Below, in pieces: positions 43,363 through 52,544 of a stretch of 64,000 nucleotides of DNA. How positions within the stretch are numbered: the first letter of the stretch is position 1; the number at the start of each line of letters is the position of its first letter. The notes below the pieces were generated by a model that worked only from the letters and a program-made list of their open reading frames with translations, searched no databases and had not been told where the DNA came from. The stretch comes from Variovorax guangxiensis (GTDB taxonomy: Bacteria; Pseudomonadota; Gammaproteobacteria; Burkholderiales; Burkholderiaceae_C). Location of the stretch: assembly GCF_003952165.1 (NCBI RefSeq), contig NZ_RXFT01000003.1:496001-560000 (forward strand). Reading direction: 5' to 3'. A program made the translations under genes and the position numbers.

Positions 43363-46014
43363 ATGCTCAACGCGAAAGAGTTTGCAGCCTGGGCAACGGC
43401 CACGAACCTGTCGCCCGATACGGTCGAACTGATTCAGCGACTGAGAAATAGCGAGCCAGGACGACGCGTCACCAACACGGCCGGCAATTTCTGCGGCGGA
43501 TTCCCCAGCCAGAAGCTCGGCAAGGTCATCCAGTGGGAAAGCATGACGGGCGAGCGCGCCTGCGTGCTGCTCTGGGAATACGACGCCGATACCTTCGAAG
43601 TCTGGGATCAATGCCTGCAGGTGAAATTGAACTACACCCTGCCCAACGGCAGGCGCAGTGGCGTTCGCACATGGATCGACTTCCTCAAACTCGATGCGAC
43701 GGGCGCCGCTGCCGTCGACTTCAAGACGTCTGCAGAACTCGCGAAGCTGTGCGTCGAGCAGCCATATCGCTGGGTTCAGACGGGCCCTGACTCATGGGAC
43801 CAGCCGCCCGCCTATGAAGCGTGCAAGAGGCTGGGACTGGATTACTACATCCTCACCGACCGTGACATTCCGTACACCCTCGCGCGAAACATCGATTTCC
43901 TCCGCCCGCGCCTGCTTCGGCGCTTCGACATTCCGCAAGAAAGCATGACGTTGCTGCGCAGTCGGCTCGAAGGGGAGCAGCGCATGCAACTGAGCGAAGC
44001 GATTGCGCTGATCGGCGACCCCGACGTGATCTACGAGGGGCATTTTCAGCGTCACTGGCATCTGGAACTCGCGAGCGAGCCGCTTGCGAACATCGATTGC
44101 GCCTGGGTCTATCTCAATGCAGAAACCTTTCCGATCTATCAAGCAGTCGAGCGCTGCCGCGACCCGCGGCGCCAGCGCCAGATAGATCCGAACACCATCT
44201 TGCCGGGCAGCACAGTGACATGGGGGCACAAGACCTACTTCATGCTCAACCGGACTGCCGCGTTTGTTTTTCTCCAGACTCCGGAAGCGCCCCTCGCAGA
44301 ACTGCCCTGTAAAGAATTCAGGCGCTTGGTGCTCGCCCAGGAAATCGAAGTCAACGGCCCCGTCTCGATCGCGACAGAGGAAGGCCTTGCACGCCTGCAG
44401 CGCGCCTCGACCAAGTCCTTGCTCGACGCAACCAACAAGCTCATAGCCATCGAGAAATACGACAAGGGCGTGGCCATATCCGACCTCGGCGTATCGGAGC
44501 GTTCGATCCTGAGGTGGAAAGCCAAATACCGGGAGTCCGAGGCACGGTTCGGCAACGGATTCATCGAGTTGATCTCGGAGGATGACAAGAAAGGCAACCG
44601 TACACCGCGGACGGAGGAAAAGGAGCTCGAACTGCTCGCGAAAGCCTTCGAGTTTCTCAGGGAGTCAGTGCCGCGCGATCCCAGCGCTGGGTACGCCTAC
44701 TACACCGCTCTCTGCACAACGGAGCACGTCGCTCCTCGATCGCAGGCCAGTTTCTATCGTCATTGGAAGCAGCAAGACATTCACGAAATCACGGAAGACC
44801 GCGAAGGCAAACGTGCAGCTTACTGTGAGCTGCCGCCGCGCGTGACAGGCGGCCGTCATATCGAGCAGGGCCCCGCTGAAGGCGACAGTCCGTTCTCAAG
44901 GGTACATATCGATCACCGCCAGAGCGACATGTTCTGCCGAAAGCTCAATGGCATCCAGCTACTCGGCAAGCCCTGGTTCTCGATTGCTATCGATGCCTAT
45001 ACGCGACTCGTGCTTGCGCTGTGGGTATCGATGCTCGCGCCTTCGCATGCGTCGGTGATGATGGTCGTGCGTGACATCGTTCGCCGCCACGGAAAGCTGC
45101 CGATGATGTTGATCACGGACGGCGGGGTTGAATTCCAAGCGGTTCTCATCAAGCAGATGCTGGCGTTCTACCACTGCGAACACGCGCTGCGCCCGGCCTC
45201 CGAGCCTCGATACGGCAATCCCGTCGAACGATTGAATCTGTCGATCGATCATCAACTCACGACCGTCTTGCTGGGAAGCAACGAAGTTCTCAAGACTCCG
45301 AGAATGAGTTCGAAGACGCACGATCCTCGCGAATTGGCCTACCTCACCGTACCCGCGCTGGCCCAAAAGGTGGAAGACCTCCTGTTCGGCAAGTATCCGG
45401 ACATGCCTCACGGCACCCTCGGAAGCACGCCCAACCAAGTCCTGCGCTCCGCATCGATCACTCAGGGGACCTCCTGGGGGATTCCAAGAACGTTCGATGA
45501 TGTGTTTGTCTGGAACACCATGGCCAAGGCCCACAAGCATGGCGGCCTCATGCGCCAGCGCGACGGCATCAGGCTCAATGGGCACAACTATTACTCTGCC
45601 GAGATTGCGGGCTGGACCCACAAGAAGATGGAGGACGTCCCCTTCTATGACCCCGAAGACCCCACCTACATCGCGGCCCGGATCAACCGCCAATGGGAGC
45701 GCTGCCCTCTGATCGACTCCCAGATGCGCCGTCTGCCGCCCGAGGGTTTTCGCAAGTACTACCTGAGCGAGCACATTTTCCTGAGTCGGCCGAGTACATC
45801 AAAAAAAGACAGAGATGCTTTCCGCAATGCCCTCGGGCAGAGCTACATCGACGCCGAGAGGGAGCGGGAGCAACAGCAACTCCAGGACGAAGAAGAAACC
45901 GCCGCCACGCCTGCCTCTTCTCCGGCGCAATCACCCGCTAAACCGCAGACAGCGCCAGAGGCCTCCGCCTCCGCTTCCTTGAAACCCTTTCCTATTTCCA
46001 GAAGGCGAAACTGA
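43363..46014 (+). CDS. tnsAB: TnsA-TnsB fusion transposase of a Tn7-like element
   Basis: This 883-residue protein joins both Tn7 strand-cleaving activities. The first 130 or so residues are TnsA-like: acidic position around E64, then D106 in TWIDFLKLD and D119/K121 in VDFKT, a PD-(D/E)XK arrangement for 5'-strand cutting. A helix-turn-helix region follows (VAISDLGVSERSILRWKAKYR). The TnsB core has D517 (HIDHRQSD), D586 (LITDGG) and E622 (NPVERLN), a DD35E spacing. The C-terminal 50 residues are low complexity and probably bind TnsC. Fused TnsAB is known from several Tn7-like branches. It is followed at 17 bases by tnsC. All catalytic residues are present. Confidence 0.92.
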   Translation: MLNAKEFAAWATATNLSPDTVELIQRLRNSEPGRRVTNTAGNFCGGFPSQKLGKVIQWESMTGERACVLLWEYDADTFEVWDQCLQVKLNYTLPNGRRSGVRTWIDFLKLDATGAAAVDFKTSAELAKLCVEQPYRWVQTGPDSWDQPPAYEACKRLGLDYYILTDRDIPYTLARNIDFLRPRLLRRFDIPQESMTLLRSRLEGEQRMQLSEAIALIGDPDVIYEGHFQRHWHLELASEPLANIDCAWVYLNAETFPIYQAVERCRDPRRQRQIDPNTILPGSTVTWGHKTYFMLNRTAAFVFLQTPEAPLAELPCKEFRRLVLAQEIEVNGPVSIATEEGLARLQRASTKSLLDATNKLIAIEKYDKGVAISDLGVSERSILRWKAKYRESEARFGNGFIELISEDDKKGNRTPRTEEKELELLAKAFEFLRESVPRDPSAGYAYYTALCTTEHVAPRSQASFYRHWKQQDIHEITEDREGKRAAYCELPPRVTGGRHIEQGPAEGDSPFSRVHIDHRQSDMFCRKLNGIQLLGKPWFSIAIDAYTRLVLALWVSMLAPSHASVMMVVRDIVRRHGKLPMMLITDGGVEFQAVLIKQMLAFYHCEHALRPASEPRYGNPVERLNLSIDHQLTTVLLGSNEVLKTPRMSSKTHDPRELAYLTVPALAQKVEDLLFGKYPDMPHGTLGSTPNQVLRSASITQGTSWGIPRTFDDVFVWNTMAKAHKHGGLMRQRDGIRLNGHNYYSAEIAGWTHKKMEDVPFYDPEDPTYIAARINRQWERCPLIDSQMRRLPPEGFRKYYLSEHIFLSRPSTSKKDRDAFRNALGQSYIDAEREREQQQLQDEEETAATPASSPAQSPAKPQTAPEASASASLKPFPISRRRN

Positions 46015-46031
46015 ACTTCAGGAGGTGCTTG

Positions 46032-47174
46032 ATGCCATCCAAGGATAAAGCTACGACAAGCTCAATTGCCCGACTTGCCGCTCGTGGTCGAGAAGTCGAT
46101 CCTCTGGTCGCAAAATTCAGAGAAGAAATAATTCTTCACCCCCATTTCCAGGATGGAATGGATGAACTGGCAGAACGAATTCAATACGGGAACAAACAAT
46201 CGATTACCGCTGTCATCGGACCTACCTCGATAGGAAAAACAGCGATGATCGATGAATTCAGCCATGAATTCAGTGAAGCGATGGCGGGCGTTCCAGAAGA
46301 GAATCGCACTCGACTGCTCACTCTGGAGTTGGCGGCTCCAGAGGCAGGCCCGTTCAAATGGAAGGACGATCTATACATTCCCGCTCTTGAGGCCTTGGAG
46401 GAGCCGTGTGCCGATTGGAAGATTGATGTCAATGAAGTAAGAGAACGATTTAATTCAGGCGATTGCCATCCCGCATTTTCTACTCAGAAGCTACATGTCC
46501 CGGAATATAGAAATCTCTTTTTCAAAGCTGTGGATCGAGCGAAGGTACTCGCGGTCCTCTTTGACGAGGCGGATCATCTACGCCGCCCTACATCGGACTC
46601 GGGAATTTTTCAAAACTATGATTCACTCAAAAGCCGAAGCAATACGTGCTCTGCACATTTCGCACTTTTTGGCACAGTACTCTTGACGGATATCTTCAAA
46701 CAAAATGGGCAAATATCAAAGCGAATATATCCGATATGGCAAACACCCTACTCCATCAAGGAAATGCGACACTTCTGCAGCGGACTCTTGTCAATAGAGG
46801 AAAAATCTCCCGTTAAACTAAATTTCTCCATCGTGCAAAAGCAGAATGAATTATTCAGTGATTCATTGGGTTATCTGGGACTTGCGCACGAACAGTTCGA
46901 TCGGGCAATAGTGCGTGCCATTGACAGGGGGCAAAAGCATCTGTCATGGACCGACATGACTCGGGAACGACTTCACACATCCCAGTTGGAGGGCATCCTG
47001 AACGATACGATCCAGTTCATGAAGGTAATGAAGGAACTGGATGAAAGCTTGAAAGAAAAGCGCCGAATATTTTTTGGTAGCGCCGAAGCTCAAAGCACTC
47101 CAGAGACACCTCCTTCCGCCGTCGTCAAGGCCCCGTTCAAAGCGAAGTTGAAGCGGGAGACACTTGGACCATGA
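46032..47174 (+). CDS. tnsC: TnsC-like AAA+ ATPase
   Basis: The ATG at 46032 has GGAGG six bases upstream; a TTG one codon earlier is less well placed. The 380-residue protein has Walker A GPTSIGKTAM and Walker B VLAVLFDEADHL, as in TnsC/TniB. It passes the target signal from TniQ to the TnsAB transposase using ATP. The coding sequence is visibly richer in A+T than the Dpd genes. It overlaps tniQ by 4 nt. Confidence 0.9.
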   Translation: MPSKDKATTSSIARLAARGREVDPLVAKFREEIILHPHFQDGMDELAERIQYGNKQSITAVIGPTSIGKTAMIDEFSHEFSEAMAGVPEENRTRLLTLELAAPEAGPFKWKDDLYIPALEALEEPCADWKIDVNEVRERFNSGDCHPAFSTQKLHVPEYRNLFFKAVDRAKVLAVLFDEADHLRRPTSDSGIFQNYDSLKSRSNTCSAHFALFGTVLLTDIFKQNGQISKRIYPIWQTPYSIKEMRHFCSGLLSIEEKSPVKLNFSIVQKQNELFSDSLGYLGLAHEQFDRAIVRAIDRGQKHLSWTDMTRERLHTSQLEGILNDTIQFMKVMKELDESLKEKRRIFFGSAEAQSTPETPPSAVVKAPFKAKLKRETLGP

Positions 47175-48499
47175 CGACCGCTCAGCTCTATCCGCTAGGT
47201 ACGGCGCTCAAGCGTTTTGCGGGCCACACTCCCAGAAGAAGTGACGCCGCTGGCGTAGAGTCCCTCACCAGCTTTATTTGTCGGCTTGCACTGGATCATT
47301 ATTGCGCACCGCACCGGCTATATGGCGCGCTCATAGCGAATGACTGGACCAAAAGAAAGGTCGACTTCAAAAAAATTCGCAGCGCCGAGTCTCAACTCAT
47401 CAACAGTCTCGGCGAAGCCGCAAGGTCTTCCGTAGAAGCTTTGCAAAGGGAATCGGATATAACCGACGCGTCGGAGATGACTTTTCTTAGCATCGCTGGT
47501 CTTTGCGACCAGAAGGCGAAGCACTTCCTGCATAAAGGCCGCCATTGGTGCGCACAGTGCTATATGGAGTCAAGGAACGCTGGAGAGCCTACTTGGGATC
47601 CACTTTACTGGGCACCGACGACGACAACCATTTGTTTGATACACAGAACTTTGCTCCAGCAATTCTGCCCACATTGTAAATTAATACAGCGCCATCTTCC
47701 TAAATTTCCGTTCCTGGATTTTTGTGAATACTGCGGATGTGATCTTGCCAGCGGAAGCTCAACTTCCGGCGATGCCGATCAACTCGATCAGCGAATGTGG
47801 CTTGCTAACGGCGCACTGGATCTGATCAAAAATCGGCAAGACACCATCTTGAGCCGCGAAAATTTCTCTCTACGCCTCAATGAGGCGACACTTATATGCA
47901 GCAATGGTGTATTTGAGGAATTCGCGAGAATGACAGGCATCAACACATGCAGTCTTCGGAACTGGCAGCTGAAGCATGCCGCTCCAACGTGGTCCAATTT
48001 CATCGATATCGCTTACCGTCTTAATACTCCGCCAACTCAGCTCGCCGGCCCCTCCACCCTGATTTTTGATCCTGCAGTCTTTAATTACCGATCGAGCCTT
48101 CGCTTGGACAAGCAGCATCGCCATCTGCCGAAAGAAAGGATTGAAGAATTAAGACGGGCGACAGTGGAGCTTCTGAAAGCTCCAATTGACGTTTGGGTTT
48201 TCCGAAATGGAAAGCTGTCGTCCATACAGAAACAGTTTGACATCTCCTACTGGACATTTAAAAGGCATTTAGGCGACTTAGCTGGTCAAATCTCAGCAAA
48301 ACGCCTAGAGGCGAGTGAATATCGCAAGAAATTGACAGTCGCGGGACGGCGAAAGCGGCTTCGCGCTGCCCGAGACAAGCTCGCGGGGATGGAATTGGAA
48401 CCTTCCGTGCGGAACATGAAGAAGTCCGGGCTGGTTAAAGTCTCGGATGTGATCTCCGTGCGCAGAGGAAAGGGTTCCTCTGGGGCGGAGACATCCTAA
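47171..48499 (+). CDS. tniQ: TniQ/TnsD-like target-selection protein
   Basis: The ATG overlaps the tnsC stop (ATGA). The 442-residue protein has the TniQ layout: N-terminal region with LTSFICRLA, zinc cysteines HWCAQCY, CLIH, FCPHC and FCEYCGC, then a helical C-terminal part with helix-turn-helix-like segments (MTGINTCSLRNWQ; FDISYWTFKRHL). TnsD proteins of this length bind a fixed attachment site. The nearest conserved gene is tRNA-Phe, whose 3' end lies about 185 bases downstream, so it is the likely target. No CRISPR effector genes accompany it, so RNA-guided targeting is unlikely. Confidence 0.88.
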   Translation: MTTAQLYPLGTALKRFAGHTPRRSDAAGVESLTSFICRLALDHYCAPHRLYGALIANDWTKRKVDFKKIRSAESQLINSLGEAARSSVEALQRESDITDASEMTFLSIAGLCDQKAKHFLHKGRHWCAQCYMESRNAGEPTWDPLYWAPTTTTICLIHRTLLQQFCPHCKLIQRHLPKFPFLDFCEYCGCDLASGSSTSGDADQLDQRMWLANGALDLIKNRQDTILSRENFSLRLNEATLICSNGVFEEFARMTGINTCSLRNWQLKHAAPTWSNFIDIAYRLNTPPTQLAGPSTLIFDPAVFNYRSSLRLDKQHRHLPKERIEELRRATVELLKAPIDVWVFRNGKLSSIQKQFDISYWTFKRHLGDLAGQISAKRLEASEYRKKLTVAGRRKRLRAARDKLAGMELEPSVRNMKKSGLVKVSDVISVRRGKGSSGAETS

Positions 48500-48589
48500 G
48501 AACTAGGGAAGGAGAGAGTACGAAGTCTGAACTTCGTCTCGATAGTGCGAGAAAGCCCTTGGTTCAAGTGCGCTTCGGGAGCTTCAACC

Positions 48590-48638
48590 ATAAAGTGTCA
48601 TGAACACTCTATGAAGCATAAGCTGTCAGTCAATGACA
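48590..48638 (+). repeat. Candidate right end of the Tn7-like element
   Basis: Two similar 11-mers, ATAAAGTGTCA (48590-48600) and ATAAGCTGTCA (48618-48628), lie 28 bp apart and look like TnsB sites. The second is part of TGTCAGTCAATGACA, whose last bases ACA (48636-48638) would be the usual Tn7-type terminus. ACTTA after it would be the 5-bp target duplication. The matching left end was not found in this window, so the assignment is tentative. Confidence 0.45.
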
Positions 48639-48683
48639 ACTTATGGGCTCCCCGGCATTCCGTGAAGAATCAGGGGCTTGGAT

Positions 48684-48759
48684 TGGTGGCCTGGGGCGGA
48701 ATCGAACCACCGACACGCGGATTTTCAATCCGCTGCTCTACCAACTGAGCTACCGGGCC
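48684..48759 (-). tRNA. tRNA-Phe (anticodon GAA)
   Basis: A 76-nt cloverleaf with encoded CCA. The anticodon loop UUGAAAA gives GAA; the D-loop (AGCUCAGUUGGUAGAGC) and T-loop (GGUUCGAUUCC) are canonical. The acceptor stem GGCCCGG pairs with CCAGGCC, leaving a C5-A68 mismatch because plus-strand position 48692 is T rather than C. Its 3' end faces the transposition genes, as for an attachment site. Confidence 0.95.
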
Positions 48760-48780
48760 GTTGCTGTGTGCAGCCTCAGA

Positions 48781-49482
48781 TTATACAGCGCTTCTGCGCC
48801 CTCTTGAAAGATCGACGCCAAGTTGTTTGAGCTTTCTGTAAAGATGGGTGCGTTCGAGGCCGGTTTTCTCGGCGACGCGGGTCATGGAGCCGTTCTCCAT
48901 CGCCAGGTGGAACTCGAAGTACGCCTTCTCGAAGCCGTCGCGCGCATCGCGCAGCGGGCGGTCGAGGTCGAAGCTCTGGGTCGACTGCGGGCCGGTGTCG
49001 GCCACGGGCACGGAAGCCAGCGAGGCCATCAGCAGGCTGTCGCCGGTGGTCGTGATGGCGGTGGCCTGGCTGCCGGTGATCGGCGCGGGCACCACGCCTG
49101 CTGCCGCGCGGCGCGCGCTTTCGCGGGCCAGCCCCTGCTCCACCGCCTTGAGCAGCTTCTGCATGGTGATGGGCTTTTCGAGAAAGGCGAATGCGCCGAT
49201 GCGCGTGGCGTCGACTGCCGTGTCGATGGTGGCGTGCCCGCTCATCATGATGACGGGCATGCTCAGGAGGCCGGCGGTGGACCACTCCTTGAGCAGCGTG
49301 ACGCCGTCGGTATCGGGCATCCAGATGTCGAGCAGCACGAGATCGGGTCGTGCGCGCTGGCGCGCAGCGCGCGCTTCGGCCGCGTTCTCCGCGAGTTCCA
49401 CGTTGTGGCCCTCGTCATTGAGAATTTCGAAGAGCAGGTCCCGGATGCCCAGCTCGTCATCGACCACGAGAATGTTTGCCAT
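48781..49482 (-). CDS. NtrX-like response regulator without sigma-54 domain
   Basis: The ATG at 49482 (MANILVVDDE) gives 233 residues; a longer frame is available but unlikely. The receiver domain has the acidic pair in VVDDE and phosphoacceptor D52 in LLDIWMPD. A linker of about 80 residues follows, then a Fis-type helix-turn-helix (TRVAEKTGLERTHLYRKLKQLG). The AAA+ domain of classic NtrX is missing; this short form is common in Burkholderiales. It lies 90 bases after the kinase gene and forms a pair with it. Confidence 0.9.
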   Translation of the reverse strand: MANILVVDDELGIRDLLFEILNDEGHNVELAENAAEARAARQRARPDLVLLDIWMPDTDGVTLLKEWSTAGLLSMPVIMMSGHATIDTAVDATRIGAFAFLEKPITMQKLLKAVEQGLARESARRAAAGVVPAPITGSQATAITTTGDSLLMASLASVPVADTGPQSTQSFDLDRPLRDARDGFEKAYFEFHLAMENGSMTRVAEKTGLERTHLYRKLKQLGVDLSRGRRSAV

Positions 49483-49572
49483 GAGTGCTGCTTGTTGTGT
49501 GCGCTGGTGTCCGCAATGGTATGTTGAGTCCTCTGGCCCATCCATCGCCTGTGCGACGGACATTCGTGCGGC

Positions 49573-51906
49573 TCAGGCGGCGGAAGACTTCGACGAATCT
49601 TCGGTGTGAGCGGCCGCTGCCCGCGGCTCGCTTGCCAGCGCGAATGATAGCGAGACTTGTGCCCCTGCTACAGCCCCATCGACGACGCGGTTCGAAAGCT
49701 CGATGCGCGCGCCGTGCTCGTCGGCGATCTTCTTGACGACGGCGAGTCCCAAACCTGTACCTTTTGTTTTCGTGGTGACGTAGGGCTCGAACGCGCGCTT
49801 GAGGATGTTCTCGGCGAAGCCCGGGCCACTGTCCTGCACGGTCAGGCGCACGCGCTGCCCCGAGTCGCCCAGCCGCGTCCGGATGGTGACCTCGCCCGCC
49901 TTGCCAGTTCCGCTCGCAGCGGCTTCCGCAGCGTCCTGCGCGTTTTGCAACAGGTTGTGTATGACCTGGCGGATCTGCTGCGCGTCGCCCCTGATGGGCG
50001 GGCAGCGCTCGTCGAGCTCGGAGCGCAGCGTGATCGGCAGGTTCTCAGCGCTGTAGAGCTGCAGCACGTCGGTCAGCAGGGCGTTCAGGTCGACCGGCTT
50101 GAGGTCGGCTGCGGGCAGGCGCGCGTAGTCGCGGAATTCGTTCACCAGCCGCTTCATCGCGTCGACCTGGTCGACGATGGTCTTCACCGACTTCACGAGC
50201 ACGGCCTGCTCGGGCGGCTGGACCTTGCCCGAGAGCTTCATCTCGAGCCGTTCGGCCGAGAGCTGGATCGGCGTGAGCGGGTTCTTGATCTCGTGCGCGA
50301 GCCGCCGCGCGACCTCGCCCCAGGCCTGCGCGCGCTGGGCCGAGACGATCTCGGAGATGTCGTCGAACACCAGCAGCCGCGCGGCGCCTGGCAGCTCCGC
50401 GCCGCGCGCGACGATGTTGATGGCGCCGTCCTGCTGCGGCAGATCGGCGCCGGAGGCATGCAGCTCGAAAGCGTGCTGCCAGTGGTCGAGGCCGTGCTGC
50501 ATGCGCTCGACGAGAAAGTCCTCGAACTGCTGCTGCACCTTGGCGCCGAATTCGCCCAGCCCCGGGACCTCGATGAGCGGCCGGCCCTCGTAGGCCGCAA
50601 GCGGCGCGCGCAGCACGCGGGTCGCGCCCGGGTTGGTGGACAGCACGGTGCCCTTGGCATCGAGCACGATCACACCCGAGGTCAGGTTGTCGAGGATGGT
50701 CTGCAGGTTGGCGCGCGCCGCGTCGAGCTGGCCCATGGTCTTCTCGACCGCGCCGCGGGCGTCGGCCAGCTGCTGCGTCATGACGGCGAAGGAGCGCGTG
50801 AGGCCGCCCAGCTCGTCCTTGCCCTGCAGCACAGCCGTGGGCCGCAGGTCGCCGGCCGCCACCTGCCGCACGCCTTCGGCCAGCACGAGCAGCGGCCGCG
50901 CGAGCTGGTTGCCGAAGAGCACGGCCAGCAGCACCGCGCCGAACACGGCGAGGAACAGGCTCAGCGTGAGCGTGCCGATGTACATGCGCCGCAGCCCTTC
51001 GCGCGCCAGCGCCCGTTCCTGGTATTCACGGTTGGCCTCCTGCACGGCCAGCGCGTTGGCGACCACGGCCGGCGGCAGTGGCCGCGTGACCTGCAGGTAA
51101 CGCGGCGCGGTATCGAAGTCGAAGCCGGGCCGCTGCACCATCGCGAGCGCACGCACGCTCGCTGCCGGCGGGGTCGCGCCCGGCGCGGTGGTTTCGTCCA
51201 ACCCCTCGACGTGCGCGACGGCACGCTCGGGACGCACCTGCCGAAACTGCTGCTGTGTCGGCCGGTCGGGGTTGAGCTGGAACCGCGAGGTGCCGGCGCT
51301 GGCCACGAGCTGCCCGGAGCCGGTCCAGAGGATCACGTCGCTGGCCTCGAGCTGGTCGCGGATGCGCTCGAGCACCAGGCCGGCGCTCGCGTCGGGCACC
51401 TGCGCCAGTTGCGCGCTGGCGCTGCGCGTCTTGACCGCAAGGTCATCGGACAGCGAATCGAGCGTGGCCCGTCCGAGGTTCAGGCCGGCGTCGAGCGCGC
51501 CTTCCACCTTGACGTCGAACCAGCTCTCGATCGAACGCGCGACGAACTGGTACGACACCACATAGACCAGCGCCCCCGGCACCACCCCCACCAGCGCAAA
51601 GATGGCCGCCAGCTTGATGAGCAGCCGGCTGCCGAACTTGCCCTGCCGCAGCCGCCGCAGCAGCCGGAAGGCGACCCAGCCGATCACCAGCACCAGCAGC
51701 ACCGCCACCACGACGTTGATGCCGAAAAGGCGCACGTAGTAGCGCTCGTACAGCGCGCGGTTGTTGGTGGCCTGCGCCAGCAGGAATATCAGCACCAGGC
51801 CGATGGCGGTGACCAGCGCCGCGCCAACGCCGATGGCCCAGCGCCGGGCCCGCGCGCGGCTCGCGGCCTGCGAGGCCACCGTGCCGCCGCGCGCCGGAGT
51901 GCTCAC
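49573..51906 (-). CDS. NtrY-like membrane sensor histidine kinase
   Basis: This 777-residue protein has several N-terminal membrane segments (for example AIGVGAALVTAIGLVLIFLL), a periplasmic or loop region, HAMP (ARPLLVLAEGVRQVAAGDLR), a PAS-like domain and a kinase core. The phosphoacceptor His is in LAHEIKNPLTPIQLSAERL, and ATP-binding motifs are HNLLQNAQDAA and DSGPGFAE, TKTKGTGLGLAVV. It presumably phosphorylates the NtrX-like regulator next to it. It overlaps the DUF4390 gene by 4 nt. Confidence 0.93.
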   Translation of the reverse strand: MSTPARGGTVASQAASRARARRWAIGVGAALVTAIGLVLIFLLAQATNNRALYERYYVRLFGINVVVAVLLVLVIGWVAFRLLRRLRQGKFGSRLLIKLAAIFALVGVVPGALVYVVSYQFVARSIESWFDVKVEGALDAGLNLGRATLDSLSDDLAVKTRSASAQLAQVPDASAGLVLERIRDQLEASDVILWTGSGQLVASAGTSRFQLNPDRPTQQQFRQVRPERAVAHVEGLDETTAPGATPPAASVRALAMVQRPGFDFDTAPRYLQVTRPLPPAVVANALAVQEANREYQERALAREGLRRMYIGTLTLSLFLAVFGAVLLAVLFGNQLARPLLVLAEGVRQVAAGDLRPTAVLQGKDELGGLTRSFAVMTQQLADARGAVEKTMGQLDAARANLQTILDNLTSGVIVLDAKGTVLSTNPGATRVLRAPLAAYEGRPLIEVPGLGEFGAKVQQQFEDFLVERMQHGLDHWQHAFELHASGADLPQQDGAINIVARGAELPGAARLLVFDDISEIVSAQRAQAWGEVARRLAHEIKNPLTPIQLSAERLEMKLSGKVQPPEQAVLVKSVKTIVDQVDAMKRLVNEFRDYARLPAADLKPVDLNALLTDVLQLYSAENLPITLRSELDERCPPIRGDAQQIRQVIHNLLQNAQDAAEAAASGTGKAGEVTIRTRLGDSGQRVRLTVQDSGPGFAENILKRAFEPYVTTKTKGTGLGLAVVKKIADEHGARIELSNRVVDGAVAGAQVSLSFALASEPRAAAAHTEDSSKSSAA

Positions 51907-52544
51907 TTCTGCTTCTCCATCGGCAGCTTGGCCGTGCGCTCCACGGCGATGTTCCAGTCGGCCTGGCCGACCACGCCGATCTGGAACGGACGCGGCAGCT
52001 GCGAGGTGTCGAGCCTGAAGCGGAAGGTGACCTGGTGCTGCGGGTCGTCGCCGATCTCGGCCAGGTCGCCCATGCGCAGGCGGCCGACGCGCTTGATGGC
52101 GTCGAGCGCGTCGCCGAGGGTGTCGAAGTTCTGGTTCAGCGAGATGCCCAGGCCTGCTGCACCGGTCATGGGCGCCGCCGACACGTTGAGCCGCCAGCGG
52201 CGCGTGAGCGGCTGGTAGGCCAGCCGCATGTGGCGCGTGACCTGCGCGACCTTGCGGTCGGTCCAGTACCAGCGCTCCTGGAAGAGCTCGGCCTCGGCCA
52301 CGAAATAGATGGCGATGCCCTTGTCGAGCACCTCCTCGACCAGCGAGGGCAGCTCGAACTGCACGGCAGCGCTGAAGTAGACGCCATCGTCGGCCTGCTC
52401 CAGCCGCATCTGGGTGATGGTGGCGCCGCTGCGCCCCTGGGCGAAGGCCGCAGCCGGCAGGAGGGCCATGCAGATCGCCCAGATCCAGAGCAGGACGGAC
52501 AGCGACAGGAACAGCCAGCGCCGTCGCTCAACGAGGACGCTTTT
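51903..52544 (-). CDS. DUF4390 family protein, probably exported
   Basis: The start is uncertain: TTG at 52544 gives 213 residues with a normal signal peptide (basic VERRR, hydrophobic WLFLSLSVLLWIWAICMALL, cleavage AAAFA/Q), overlapping rsmB by 17 nt. The exported part is strand-rich and ends in PMEKQK. DUF4390 genes are usually found between rsmB and the NtrY-type kinase in this group, as here; the function is unknown, perhaps sensory for the kinase. Confidence 0.8.
   Translation of the reverse strand, partial: KSVLVERRRWLFLSLSVLLWIWAICMALLPAAAFAQGRSGATITQMRLEQADDGVYFSAAVQFELPSLVEEVLDKGIAIYFVAEAELFQERWYWTDRKVAQVTRHMRLAYQPLTRRWRLNVSAAPMTGAAGLGISLNQNFDTLGDALDAIKRVGRLRMGDLAEIGDDPQHQVTFRFRLDTSQLPRPFQIGVVGQADWNIAVERTAKLPMEKQK

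Noticed and set aside
42020..48683. CRISPR-associated transposon
   Set aside because: I saw no repeat-spacer array and no Cas6, Cas7, Cas8 or Cas12k gene near the tns genes.
49657..52218. Plus-strand frame of 853 codons opposite the NtrY-like kinase
   Set aside because: Shadow of the kinase gene, whose HAMP, His and ATP motifs are clear.
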